This document shows positions 8,601-17,439 of a stretch of DNA of 34,237 nucleotides, piece by piece. Source of the DNA: Mycobacterium sp. 1423905.2 (GTDB lineage: Bacteria; Actinomycetota; Actinomycetes; Mycobacteriales; Mycobacteriaceae); the NCBI RefSeq assembly GCF_001673155.1, contig NZ_LZLE01000047.1, forward strand, positions 1 through 34,237, given 5' to 3'. The position numbers and the translations under genes are program-made. Every line of letters starts with the position of its first letter. Position 1 is the first letter of the stretch. Below the pieces are notes generated by a model. The model saw only the letters and a program-made list of their open reading frames with translations, made no database searches and was not told the DNA's origin.

Positions 8601-9437
8601 CACCAGTGCCTGCTCCGGGCAACCGGCGCCCAGCACCGCGTCGATGCCCGGCAGCACCGCAGTCAGGTCGTCGATGGTCTGCAGCTCGGCGCGGGAGCGC
8701 GCGGTGGCGTCCCAATCGATCAGCTCGGTCAACGTCGACGGCAGCAGCGCCCGCAGCGACGGCGTGGCCCCGCGCAAGGTGAGGTCGGTGGATCCGGCGG
8801 CGCCGACATAGACGGCGATGAACGGTGTGTCAGCGGGCTGCTCGGTGCAGACCCCGACGGCGGCGTGCACCGCCGCGTCGATGGTCTGGGTTTCCATGAC
8901 CGCGGCCGCCACCGCGTTCAGGACGTGCAGCCGCCGTTCGCTGAGCACGCGTTCGGTGGTTTCGAACGAGGGACAGAAGATCCCGTAGATCTCGCCGCGG
9001 TCATCGATCAGCGTGCTGTAGGTGAAGGTGAAATACCGTTCGCGGCGCTTGCCGGCGGTCATCATCGGCAGCATCAGGTCACGCGACCACGTCGCGGTGC
9101 CGGTGGCGACCACGCTGGACAGCATCGGGCTGATCGGTTCCCAGATGTCCCACCACACTTGTGAACCCGCCTGCCCGAGCGCGGTGGGGTGTTTTTCCCC
9201 CAAAATCGGGATGTAGGCGTCGTTGTAGACGACGAACAAGTCCGTTGCACCCAACCACAACACGATGGGGAATCGGGACGTCAGCACCACCGCCACGGCC
9301 GACCGGATTTCCGCCGGCCACTGGTCCGGCCCGCCCAATGGGTGGCTGGCCCAGTCGTATTCGGCGAACCGGCGCCCCATCTCACCGCCCAGAGCGACCG
9401 CGGGTGCCAGGTCGTCGGGCAGCGCATACCCGCTCAT
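5610..9437 (-). CDS. Hybrid histidine kinase fused to PP2C phosphatase and RsbW-like kinase
   Basis: 1275 residues. Order: PAS-like sensor (~20-165), GAF (~165-325), HisKA with phospho-His H352 (SHEFRTPLTLL), HATPase with N-box NLLSNAVKYT (463-472), DTGVGI and GTGIGLSL, response receiver with acidic pair D610/D611, phospho-acceptor D653 and K705, second GAF (~735-895), SpoIIE/PP2C phosphatase (~900-1140) with metal-binding D937 (GGDWY), D956 (GDVVGHG), D1083 (YTDG) and D1131/D1132, then an RsbW-like GHKL kinase (~1150-1275) with EAVTNAIEHG. All catalytic residues looked for are present. No membrane segment is evident, so it is probably cytosolic. Its ATG overlaps the stop of the STAS gene (ATGA), implying translational coupling, and that STAS protein is the obvious substrate of the phosphatase and kinase ends. 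No sigma factor is adjacent, so the output is unknown. It is absent from this locus in M. tuberculosis (recalled), so it is an insertion. Confidence 0.92.
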   Translation of the reverse strand: MSGYALPDDLAPAVALGGEMGRRFAEYDWASHPLGGPDQWPAEIRSAVAVVLTSRFPIVLWLGATDLFVVYNDAYIPILGEKHPTALGQAGSQVWWDIWEPISPMLSSVVATGTATWSRDLMLPMMTAGKRRERYFTFTYSTLIDDRGEIYGIFCPSFETTERVLSERRLHVLNAVAAAVMETQTIDAAVHAAVGVCTEQPADTPFIAVYVGAAGSTDLTLRGATPSLRALLPSTLTELIDWDATARSRAELQTIDDLTAVLPGIDAVLGAGCPEQALVLPLGEADTTGALVLGVNPLCALDDQYAGFCQLLADQLSSALAAAVSYAQQRARADALAELDRAKTAFLTNVSHEFRTPLTLLMGPLDDALAEEGVDDVLAHRLGAARRNAGRLLRLVDSLLDFSRIEAGRAAPKLRCIDVGGLTAHIASSFTELCQRAGLELTLDCQSVLADVDPAMWETIMLNLLSNAVKYTLRGTISVHVSADPANCLVRVRDTGVGIAEQDLDRLFERFYRADNARGRSVEGTGIGLSLVRGLVELQHGTVEITSELDVGTVVSIRLPKSRDGVPVDHSVANLLDNPYLVEANQWVSPPLGRSQPPATRSRQLVLVADDNADMRAHLELVLSRHWDTVLVGDGETALNAARDLRPDAIVTDVMMPRLDGFDFVTAIRADPELAATPIVMLSARAGTEAVSEGYAGGADDYLPKPFRSQELVDRLSARLSAAERERAGQQLREAEFRLAADLDGKLQGSDSLEAILAALLGICDANAASIGMLDDDGVTVRFEYGGDLPTELRDRYYVATMGAPLAAVDVISKGEPMIAGDTFALPPRYHHSVRDAAENVRAFVMHPLRGRRGQVIGVMALLWGMPRRFETAELDRFARAADVTEVALDRIRSTAREHRIAVDFQEHLLDLDRRSTAAVVAAVYQPAGEAMRVGGDWYLVAPLDRSGRLGVSVGDVVGHGLPAAIVMSKLRAGVAATALTEADPDAVVHALDTYAATVPGARGATVTYGLLEVEAGTADFSYICAGHPYPLLVPADGPPVFLRTGRRRPVASGAGGPNPASPEPTTARVGLPVGGLLVLYTDGLIERAGETLGQGFARLQAAAVGCADLPVESVCDELLHRMRPSGGFRDDVVVLALRPSHAGPRSFVEVMPAVIASIPTNRQRLHGWLDALGVQPDRQQDILLATGEAVTNAIEHGSHCDAGKTVSVEAFLAVDAVTVTVSDVGRWVGDSSASLRSRRRGRGLTIISRLADQVDTIRSPDGTRVTLQFDKALR

Positions 9438-9817
9438 AAAGGTCGCTCGGCATCCCCGGGGCGTTTATTGCGCTTGAGCGCATCGTCGATGGTGGGATAG
9501 ATGTCGAAGGTGCCGTTGAGTTCCGTCACTTCGATGGGCTGCAGTACTTGGCCGTGGTCGGCGACCAATCGCACGGACGTGCCGGCGGCCACGCCGCCCT
9601 CGTGACAGTCGAGGACGGCGTTGAGCCCGGCGCTGCCGAAGAAGGTCACCGGTTTGAGGTCGATGATGAGCATTCGCGCCGGATGGGTTTCAGCCAGGCG
9701 TAGCGCTGCGGTGAGATGCGAGATGAGCTCGTCTACCGTGGAAGAGTCGACGTCGCCTTTGACATGTACGAACACTGCGTCGTCGCGGGCGACATGCTCA
9801 ACCGCCAGCAGTTCCAT
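9434..9817 (-). CDS. STAS-domain anti-anti-sigma-factor-like protein
   Basis: 127 residues forming one STAS domain. The strand-loop-helix signature LIIDLKPVTFFGSAGLNAVL carries D53 and S62; S62 aligns with the serine phosphorylated in RsbV and SpoIIAA proteins. In that family the dephosphorylated form binds the RsbW-type kinase and releases its partner. The gene ends in ATGA shared with the start of the 1275-residue kinase-phosphatase, so the two are made together. ATG at 9817 was chosen because the STAS fold begins directly after it; the upstream GAGGCGGG is a fair ribosome site. In M. tuberculosis Rv1364c the STAS domain is fused to the phosphatase and kinase; here it is a separate coupled gene. 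Which sigma factor, if any, it controls is not visible. Confidence 0.88.
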   Translation of the reverse strand: MELLAVEHVARDDAVFVHVKGDVDSSTVDELISHLTAALRLAETHPARMLIIDLKPVTFFGSAGLNAVLDCHEGGVAAGTSVRLVADHGQVLQPIEVTELNGTFDIYPTIDDALKRNKRPGDAERPL

Positions 9818-9934
9818 CCGTTCACCCGCCTCGAGGGCCCGAGCATTATGCGGCGGCGGTCTGCTGCGGTGCCCGAACCGCGGCGTGCGCCGGCCAAAGT
9901 CGCACTGAGCCTAACCCGCCAGGCTTCGCTGTGG

Positions 9935-10729
9935 TCAGGAGTCGCGATGGGAATCGTTGGGAATACGCTCGTGCGCCGTCAACAGCAGATGGTCGAACTG
10001 GCTTTGCACGGCCGCCGACGGTGCGGTCATGGTCATGACGTCGTCGAGCAGTTGCCTGGCCAGGGCGCGCACTTTGGTGTTGGTCTCCTGGGAGCGCCAC
10101 TGCAGCACCCGGAACGCCTGCTCAGCACTCACCCGGTAGACGTACATCAGCACGCCCTTGGCCTGCTCGATCGCCGCGCGGTTTTCGAACAAGTCGGGCA
10201 GCGCCTCGTCGAGCACCTCCTGCCGCGTCTCGAACCGCGTTTCGTCGAAGGTGTCGGTGAGGTCGATGTAATGGCCTGCGGTGCCCAGCACCGTTCCAGA
10301 CTCGTCGACCATGCGGTCGGCCACCACGATCGCGTCGTGCACGTTGCCCGCGGTGTCGATGAATCGGTGCCGGCTGGAGAACGGTTCACCGGATCGCAAG
10401 GCGTAGTCGAGCAAGTCTTGAACGTGCGCGCGGTCGTCCGGATGTTTGTGCGAGAGCAGCAGTTTGGTGGTCGGTACCACCGTTCCCGGCTGGTAACCGT
10501 GCATGCGGGCGACCTCGTCGGACCACTCCCAGCGCTGGCCGACGAACCAGAAGCGGAAGCTGCCCACGTTCAGGTAAGTGCCGGCCCCGGTGGGCATCGC
10601 GGCGACGAACCGATCCCGCTGCCGGTCGGCCACCGGTGTGCTTTTTTGGGCGGACTGCTGCACGTTTGCATCATCGCACTTGGCCGGTGCGGGGGCCAGC
10701 ACCTTGGTATCCCTGCACGCCGGGGTCAT
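9935..10729 (-). CDS. PAS-ANTAR RNA-binding antiterminator-type regulator
   Basis: 264 residues from the furthest ATG. A PAS domain covers about 58-160 (WEWSDEVARMHGYQPG, later GHYIDLTD) and a C-terminal ANTAR domain about 180-232 with the diagnostic RAAIEQAKGVLM and the following SAEQAFRVLQ. ANTAR proteins bind paired hairpins in nascent RNA and prevent transcription termination. PAS suggests a small-molecule, redox or light input. The N-terminal ~44 residues are unstructured-looking, and the thiC promoter candidate lies over them, so the true start may be GTG at 10663 or ATG at 10597; no strong ribosome site decides. It is the first gene of the minus-strand signalling group and divergent from thiC. 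The gap to the STAS gene is 117 bases, so co-transcription is likely but not certain. Confidence 0.85.
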   Translation of the reverse strand: MTPACRDTKVLAPAPAKCDDANVQQSAQKSTPVADRQRDRFVAAMPTGAGTYLNVGSFRFWFVGQRWEWSDEVARMHGYQPGTVVPTTKLLLSHKHPDDRAHVQDLLDYALRSGEPFSSRHRFIDTAGNVHDAIVVADRMVDESGTVLGTAGHYIDLTDTFDETRFETRQEVLDEALPDLFENRAAIEQAKGVLMYVYRVSAEQAFRVLQWRSQETNTKVRALARQLLDDVMTMTAPSAAVQSQFDHLLLTAHERIPNDSHRDS

Positions 10730-10742
10730 GCTGCGCTAGCGT
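10713..10742 (+). promoter_or_regulatory. Candidate thiC promoter
   Basis: A TANNNT -10 element, TAGCGT (10737-10742), lies 24 bases before the TPP riboswitch; CTGCAC (10713-10718) is a possible -35 at 18-base spacing. The 14 bases GCGCTAGCGTGGAC here are repeated exactly upstream of the thiO riboswitch. It overlaps the first codons of the longest version of the divergent PAS-ANTAR gene. Confidence 0.5.
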
Positions 10743-10765
10743 GGACCAGGTCCGACTAATCAACC

Positions 10766-12685
<1,920 letters not shown>

Positions 12686-13574
12686 CCGGGCGCTTATCTG
12701 CCGCTGCCGTCACCAGGAACGACCCCGCTGCGCGTGCTGACCATAGCGGGATCGGATTCCGGTGGCGGCGCGGGCATTCAGGCCGACATGCGCACCATCG
12801 CCATGCTGGGCGGGCACGCTTGCGTGGCCGTCACCGCGGTCACGGTGCAGAACAGCTTGGGCGTGCGGACCTTTCACGAGGTTCCGAACGACATCGTGGC
12901 CGGACAGATCGACGCGGTGGTCACCGACATCGGGATTCAGGCCGCCAAGACCGGGATGTTGGCGTCCTCAGCCATCATCACCACGGTGGCGCAGACCTGG
13001 CAACGGCTGGGACTGACGGTGCCGCTCGTCGTCGACCCGGTGTGCGCCTCGATGCATGGCGATCCACTGTTGGCCCGAGACGCGCTGAATTCCCTACGGA
13101 CAGAGCTCTTTCCATTGGCCACGCTGGTGACCCCGAACCTCGACGAGGTGCGACTGCTCGTCGACATCGACGTGGTGGACGGCGAATCGCAGCGGGCCGC
13201 GGCCAAGGCGCTGCACGCGCTGGGCCCGGGCTGGGTGCTGGTCAAAGGCGGGCACCTGCGCTCCTCCGACCGCAGCAGCGACCTGCTGTACGGACCCGCT
13301 GAGGGTGCCGACTTCCACGAGTTCGACGCTCCCCGGGTCTCCACCACGAATGACCACGGCGGCGGGGACACCCTGGCCGCGGCGGTGGCATGTGCCCTGG
13401 CGCACGGGTATTCCGTTCCGGACGCGGTCGGCTTCGGGAAGCACTGGGTCACCGAATGCCTGCGGGCGGCTTACCCACTGGGCGGCGGCCACGGCCCCGT
13501 CTCGGCTCTGTTTCGGCTGACATGAGTCCGCGCCCGTGACGATGCATAGCCCAGCGACGGGAGGCAGCGGCGCC

Positions 13575-14204
13575 ATGGATCTGTCGTCGATCGACGGTGT
13601 CGCACACCAACCCGAGGGCTCCCCGGCCGGCGTGGTGGTACTGACCCACGGCGCTGGCGGCAACCGGGATTCGCCTCTTCTGCAACGGCTTTGCGAAGAG
13701 TGGTCGGGGCTGGGCTGGCTGGCGATCAGATACAACCTGCCGTACCGTCGGCGCCGCCCCAAGGGTCCGCCGTCGGGATCGGCAGCCGCGGACCGGGAGG
13801 GAATCGCGGCAGCGATCGAACTGTGCGCCAACCTGGTCAGCGGGCCGGTGATCGCCGGCGGGCACTCCTACGGTGGCCGGCAGACCTCGATGGTGGTCGC
13901 CGCCGGACCGGCCCGTGTGGACGTCCTGACACTGTTCTCGTATCCGGTGCATCCGCCCGGTAAGCCGGAGCGCGTCCGCACCGAACACCTGCCGGACATC
14001 ACCGTGCCGACGGTTTTTACGCACGGCACGTCGGACCCCTTCGGCACCCCGGCGGAGTTGCGCGCTGCCGCGGCATTGATCCCCGCGCTGACCGAGGTCG
14101 TCGAAATCGCAGGCGCCCGGCACGATTTGAGGTCGAAGACACTCGACGTGGCCGCGCTGTCGGTCGCGGCGGCACTTCGGCTCTCGCGTACCGCGCGGCG
14201 CTAG
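13575..14204 (+). CDS. Alpha/beta hydrolase (Rv0421c-like)
   Basis: 209 residues. GGGAGG ten bases before ATG 13575 decides this start over GTG 13536 and ATG 13542. An oxyanion-type loop THGAGGN (24-30) and the nucleophile elbow GGHSYGGR with S98 mark a serine hydrolase; D154 (GTSDPFG) and H183 (ARHDLRS) can complete the triad. The fold resembles the dienelactone hydrolase/KANL3-Tex30 group. The substrate is unknown. It follows thiD by 49 bases in the same direction, so it may be transcribed with thiCD, but nothing links it chemically to thiamin. Its stop TAG overlaps the stop TAG of the convergent 87-residue gene (CTAG at 14201-14204). Confidence 0.85.
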   Translation: MDLSSIDGVAHQPEGSPAGVVVLTHGAGGNRDSPLLQRLCEEWSGLGWLAIRYNLPYRRRRPKGPPSGSAAADREGIAAAIELCANLVSGPVIAGGHSYGGRQTSMVVAAGPARVDVLTLFSYPVHPPGKPERVRTEHLPDITVPTVFTHGTSDPFGTPAELRAAAALIPALTEVVEIAGARHDLRSKTLDVAALSVAAALRLSRTARR

Positions 14205-14464
14205 TTCGCGCCGGTGCAACCAGCTGGTAGCAGCAGCAGCGCCGGCCACAAGACGGTGGCCTCGCCCAGTGCGGCGATGTCCGCACCGGCCGGCAGCACT
14301 TTGTTCCAATAGGTCTCCCGCTCCTGCAATGTGCCGGCATGCAGGAATGCCCACGTGACGCCGATAATGAAGTAAGGCACCGCCAGCCAGGTGGCCAGCT
14401 CGAGAACCGCCCCTACCGATACCGGACGCTGCAGCGTGGATCTGAGCCGTTGCAACCCGCGCAT
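14201..14464 (-). CDS. Small membrane protein, third member of the local PY...WP family
   Basis: 87 residues. It carries the pattern seen in the two 74-residue proteins at 16835 and 17167: E....., then VPYFIIGVTW, a His, GAD, and VLWPALLLL...C near the end, with an insertion between the two helices. Two membrane segments are likely at about 24-42 and 66-82. It lies nine bases behind the DUF2236 gene on the same strand and is almost certainly in one operon with it. No ribosome site is obvious. Function unknown; conserved pairing with an oxygenase-like gene and a TetR regulator suggests an accessory membrane subunit (inference). It is convergent with the hydrolase and shares CTAG. Confidence 0.7.
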   Translation of the reverse strand: MRGLQRLRSTLQRPVSVGAVLELATWLAVPYFIIGVTWAFLHAGTLQERETYWNKVLPAGADIAALGEATVLWPALLLLPAGCTGAN

Positions 14465-14473
14465 GACTGTCGC

Positions 14474-15376
14474 TTACAGCAGCGGCTTGCGACGCCTGAT
14501 TCGACGCCGCACGTCGGCCAACAGGAGGTGGCTACCTCCTTGCCGAAGGAAGGGAGGAATGAAGCGGTTGACGAATGCGACGAGCAAGAACAAACGTTCA
14601 AAACGCCACTGCTTGCCGCTGCTCCATGACACACCCATCGCGTCCCGAAAGACCGGCGCCAGGAAGCCGGTGGTGAGGAACTTCAGCAGCGGCCTAAACG
14701 GCACGCCCAGTACCGGATTGACCATCTTGAGGTTGATCAGGTCCAGCAGATAACCGCGCACCACGTCGTCGACCAGCACCCGCCCGCAAGCCGCATTCCA
14801 ATACTCGTCGAACGCGGCGCGCGTCGGCGGCCACTGTTCGGCGGGGACTTGCAACGTCGTTCCCAACGTCCACGCCGACCGATAGAACTGTTCTGCTTGT
14901 TGCGGGGACATCGGCCCGCGCAACAGCTGATAGGTGTCCTCCAGCCCGACGAACAGACAGGCGGCCACCCACATCTGCAGGTCGCGGTCAAACGCGTTGT
15001 AGGGCACCGGGCTCGACGAGGTCGACCGAACCTGGCGATGCGCCGTGTCCACCGCGGCGCGAAAGGCGCTGCGGTCATGGTCCGTGCCGAACACCGCGAC
15101 GGCCAAATACTGGAAGGTGGTCCGAGCCCGTTTCCACGGATGCTTGAGCAGATTGCCCGAGTCGACTTTCGATTCGACGACGCCGTAGCCCACCTCGGGC
15201 CAGGACAACTGCATGACGACGTTCGCCGCACCGGCGGCGAAGGCCCAGAAATCCATGGCCTCGGTCACCGCGACGGGCCCGTCGCCCCAGCGGGCGGTGC
15301 GGCGGCCGATGCTGATTCGCGTCTGGCTGATGGTCAAGGGGGCGGCGGCCGACGCCGTCGCACGCGGTGTGGACAT
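14474..15376 (-). CDS. DUF2236 (MpaB/latex-clearing-protein type) oxygenase-like protein
   Basis: 300 residues from ATG 15376 (upstream CGGGAA); a longer frame begins at 15460 but adds an unstructured leader. Family segments: HPWKRARTTFQYLAVAVFGT (79-98), AHRQVR with H113, and DLQMWVAACLFVGLEDTYQL (132-151). Proteins of this family (Pfam MPAB_Lcp_cat) include rubber oxygenase Lcp, where a heme is held by His, and many uncharacterised mycobacterial members, so a heme-dependent oxygenase is plausible but unproven. No signal peptide is seen. It is divergent from the double-TetR gene with a shared control region carrying TAATNATTA-type sites, and followed by the 87-residue membrane protein gene. 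The whole group is inserted relative to M. tuberculosis gene order (recalled). Confidence 0.82.
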   Translation of the reverse strand: MSTPRATASAAAPLTISQTRISIGRRTARWGDGPVAVTEAMDFWAFAAGAANVVMQLSWPEVGYGVVESKVDSGNLLKHPWKRARTTFQYLAVAVFGTDHDRSAFRAAVDTAHRQVRSTSSSPVPYNAFDRDLQMWVAACLFVGLEDTYQLLRGPMSPQQAEQFYRSAWTLGTTLQVPAEQWPPTRAAFDEYWNAACGRVLVDDVVRGYLLDLINLKMVNPVLGVPFRPLLKFLTTGFLAPVFRDAMGVSWSSGKQWRFERLFLLVAFVNRFIPPFLRQGGSHLLLADVRRRIRRRKPLL

Positions 15377-15463
15377 TGGCGTTCCCGAGCGATGTGTGGT
15401 GCGTGCGCTTGCACGGGACTGATCCCGCGTTTCGAGCCTCTCACACGCTTGACCGCGCACGCA

Positions 15464-15549
15464 ACGATAAGTTAATGATTATTCTTCAGCGTGGTGATGG
15501 TTCAACTCAACGTAGAACCGGTTCGAGGCGGATGAAGTGAGTAATCATT
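15464..15549. promoter_or_regulatory. Divergent control region with AATGATTA/TAATCATT inverted repeats
   Basis: The palindrome TAATGATTA (15473-15481) lies just upstream of a minus-strand -10, TATCGT (plus 15464-15469), that would serve the DUF2236 gene. An inverse copy, TAATCATT, occurs at 15542-15549, 60 bases away on the side of the TetR promoter. This AT-rich pair stands out in GC-rich DNA and is the best operator candidate for the adjacent double-TetR protein. Confidence 0.4.
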
Positions 15550-15589
15550 CGGATGTTCGATATGCCGGGCTGGTCGGGAGCCGAAACGC

Positions 15590-15595
15590 TAGCGT
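15590..15595 (+). promoter_or_regulatory. -10 element for leaderless TetR transcript
   Basis: TAGCGT ends seven bases before an in-frame GTG (15603). This places the expected transcription start on the G of the start codon, the usual arrangement of leaderless mycobacterial mRNAs. It decides the start chosen for the TetR gene. Confidence 0.5.
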
Positions 15596-15602
15596 GAACA
15601 CC

Positions 15603-16829
15603 GTGACCGGTGCCCGCAACGAGTCGTCCAGTCCGATACGCCGGCGTCCCAAGGACCGTAAAGCACAAATCGCCCGGGCATCCACCGATGCGTTCAGCGC
15701 GCAGGGTTATCACGCGGTGAGCATGGAAGACATCGCCTCCCGGGTCGGGATCTCGCCGGCGGCGTTGTACCGGCACTCACCGAGCAAGTACAACCTCTTT
15801 CGCGATGCGGTCCTGACGCTGGGCCAGCGGCTCGTCGACGCCACGGCATTCGCCGACGACGCCACCGGCACCGATCCCGCCGAGCTACTGACCCGGTTGA
15901 TCGGTGCGCTGGTCGACACCACCATCGCCAACCGCACCGCCGGCGGTCTGTACCGCTGGGAGGGCCGTTACCTGCGCGGCGCCGACCAGACTGCGCTCAA
16001 AGAGCAACTCAAACTCACCAACAGCCGGCTGCAACGACCCCTGGCAGCGCTGCGGCCCAGGCTGCAACCGCCACAACTATGGACGTTGTCGGCGGCGGCG
16101 CTCAGCGTTATCGGCAGCATCACCGACCATTCGTTGCCGATGGCCGTCAACGAGATTCGCAGTGGTGTTGCCGAGATGGCCGCCGATGTGCTGGCCGCAG
16201 AAGTCTCGCTCAACAAGGGTCGCGCGTCCGCACCGGCTGCGCGTCCGGTCGTCACCGCGGCCGCCGGCGTCTACGAATTCGTGCTCGCCGAATCCATGCG
16301 ACTGTTCTACGAGCGCGGTTTTCGCGATACCAGCATGGACGACATCGCGGCGGCGGTGGGCATGCAACCCTCCGGGCTCTATCGTTACTTCCCCGGCAAG
16401 GTCGACATCCTGGCCGCGGCGTATCGCCGTGCGGCCGACCGTTGTTCGGCCGATGTGGCCAAAGTCGTCGCTCGAACGGCCGACCCGGAGCGGGCGCTGG
16501 CCGCGCTGGTCGAGGTGTACGTCGCCCGATCCTTCGCGCGACCGGAGATCGCCTACGTCTATTACACCGAGCGGCACAATCTGCCCGCCGACGAGCTTTC
16601 CATGCTCGACACCATCCAGCAGTCCACCGCCGAGGCGTGGGCCCGGCTGGTGACGGCGGTGCGCCCAGAGTTGAGCGCGGCGCGGGCCCGCTACGCCGTC
16701 CACGGCGCCTACGCGCTGATCGTCGACTCGGGCCGCCTGGTCCGGCGCCACGACACCGCCCAGGCACGGTCAACAGCGCGTCGCCTCACCGAGATCACCC
16801 TGCTGGGCCGGCCGGCCAAGAGGAGGTGA
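15603..16829 (+). CDS. Double TetR-family transcriptional regulator (two TetR units fused)
   Basis: 408 residues from GTG 15603; a longer frame starts at GTG 15537, but TAGCGT seven bases before 15603 favours the shorter form. There are two complete TetR N-terminal DNA-binding domains: first at about 21-68 (FSAQGYHAVSMEDIASRVGI, then SPAALYRHSPSK), second at about 224-272 (FYERGFRDTSMDDIAAAVGM, then QPSGLYRYFPGK). Each is followed by its own helical ligand domain, so one chain has the make-up of a normal TetR dimer. It is probably a repressor of the divergent DUF2236 operon and of itself. It is followed by a 74-residue membrane protein gene whose ribosome site (AGGAGG) is formed by this gene's last codons. 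Confidence 0.9.
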   Translation: MTGARNESSSPIRRRPKDRKAQIARASTDAFSAQGYHAVSMEDIASRVGISPAALYRHSPSKYNLFRDAVLTLGQRLVDATAFADDATGTDPAELLTRLIGALVDTTIANRTAGGLYRWEGRYLRGADQTALKEQLKLTNSRLQRPLAALRPRLQPPQLWTLSAAALSVIGSITDHSLPMAVNEIRSGVAEMAADVLAAEVSLNKGRASAPAARPVVTAAAGVYEFVLAESMRLFYERGFRDTSMDDIAAAVGMQPSGLYRYFPGKVDILAAAYRRAADRCSADVAKVVARTADPERALAALVEVYVARSFARPEIAYVYYTERHNLPADELSMLDTIQQSTAEAWARLVTAVRPELSAARARYAVHGAYALIVDSGRLVRRHDTAQARSTARRLTEITLLGRPAKRR

Positions 16830-16834
16830 GGCGG

Positions 16835-17059
16835 GTGATCACCAAATTGCGTCTACTGCTCAACTACCAGATGACAGTCGCGGAGTGGATCGGACTCGGC
16901 GTGCTCTTCGGCGCTCCCTACCTCGTCGTGGGCCTGATCTGGTCTGCATCGCACACCGATCATCTGCGCGGCATGCAGGGCGCCGACCTGGTCGTGTCGT
17001 TCCTGGGTTCGATCGTCTCCTGGCCGGTGCTGCTGTTCTCCAACGTCTGCATGACGTAG
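16835..17059 (+). CDS. Small membrane protein, 74 residues, copy 1 of tandem pair
   Basis: GTG start with a perfect AGGAGG eight bases upstream, made by the TetR gene's final codons, so it is translated from the same message. Two hydrophobic segments at about 18-36 and 52-70 are joined by a His-rich loop (SASHTDHLRGMQGAD). Key residues are PY at 28-29, W36, H40, H43, WP at 63-64 and C72. By hand count 43 of 74 residues match copy 2 without gaps. Function unknown. Position directly behind the regulator suggests it belongs to the DUF2236/TetR module, and the 87-residue protein behind DUF2236 is a more distant relative. Confidence 0.8.
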   Translation: MITKLRLLLNYQMTVAEWIGLGVLFGAPYLVVGLIWSASHTDHLRGMQGADLVVSFLGSIVSWPVLLFSNVCMT

Positions 17060-17166
17060 CCGGCCCGGCTACCACCTGTGGAGAATATCTATTAACATAT
17101 GTGAGTAGCTGGGGGGCTTTCTCGGGTTCGACCAGGTCTGCAGAAAGATGACTGAAGGAACCGATC

Positions 17167-17391
17167 ATGTTGGACAAGGCTCGCCGGATGCTCAGTTACC
17201 CGGTGAGCATCGGCCAGTTGATTGTCATCGGATTAGCGCTCGGGACACCATACTTGCTCGTCGGAGCTATCTGGTCGACCACACACACCGATCACCTGCA
17301 CCGGATGTATGGGATCGACCTGGCCGTGTCGTTCCTCGGCTCGATCGTCTCCTGGCCGGTGCTGGTGTTCTCCGACGTCTGCATGACCTAG
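17167..17391 (+). CDS. Small membrane protein, 74 residues, copy 2 of tandem pair
   Basis: ATG with AAGGAA upstream. Same length as copy 1 and aligns end to end: MLDKARRMLSYPV start, TPYLLVGAIWSTTHTDHLH across the first helix and loop, and SFLGSIVSWPVLVFS in the second helix, ending VCMT. H40 and H43 are kept. It is separated from copy 1 by 107 bases that include an AT-rich stretch (TATCTATTAACATATG) that could be a promoter. The C-terminal half is much more conserved than the N-terminal half, suggesting that the second helix and loop carry the function. Role unknown; a local duplication is the simplest origin. Confidence 0.8.
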   Translation: MLDKARRMLSYPVSIGQLIVIGLALGTPYLLVGAIWSTTHTDHLHRMYGIDLAVSFLGSIVSWPVLVFSDVCMT

Positions 17392-17405
17392 TCGCCGGGC
17401 CGTAA

Positions 17406-17415
17406 TGAACGTTCA
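17406..17415. promoter_or_regulatory. Perfect palindrome TGAACGTTCA upstream of the 107-residue gene
   Basis: A 10-bp perfect palindrome sits 25 bases before GTG 17440. Size and symmetry fit a TetR-type operator half-site pair. No regulator is proven, although a double TetR is encoded nearby. It differs from the TAATNATTA pair at 15473-15549. Confidence 0.35.
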
Positions 17416-17439
17416 CTTCCTCGACGATATGGAGAAGCC

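Noticed and set aside
6558..9164. 868-residue plus-strand frame opposite the kinase-phosphatase
   Set aside because: It is an antisense shadow of a gene with intact domain motifs; composition is His/Arg/Gly-rich with no recognisable domain.
10671..10730. Assignment of the PAS-ANTAR gene as a regulator of thiC through the riboswitch leader
   Set aside because: No twin hexaloop hairpins were recognised in the thiC leader; only adjacency supports it.
15377..15460. 28-residue N-terminal extension of the DUF2236 protein
   Set aside because: Unstructured, no ribosome site; ATG 15376 has CGGGAA upstream and fits the family start.
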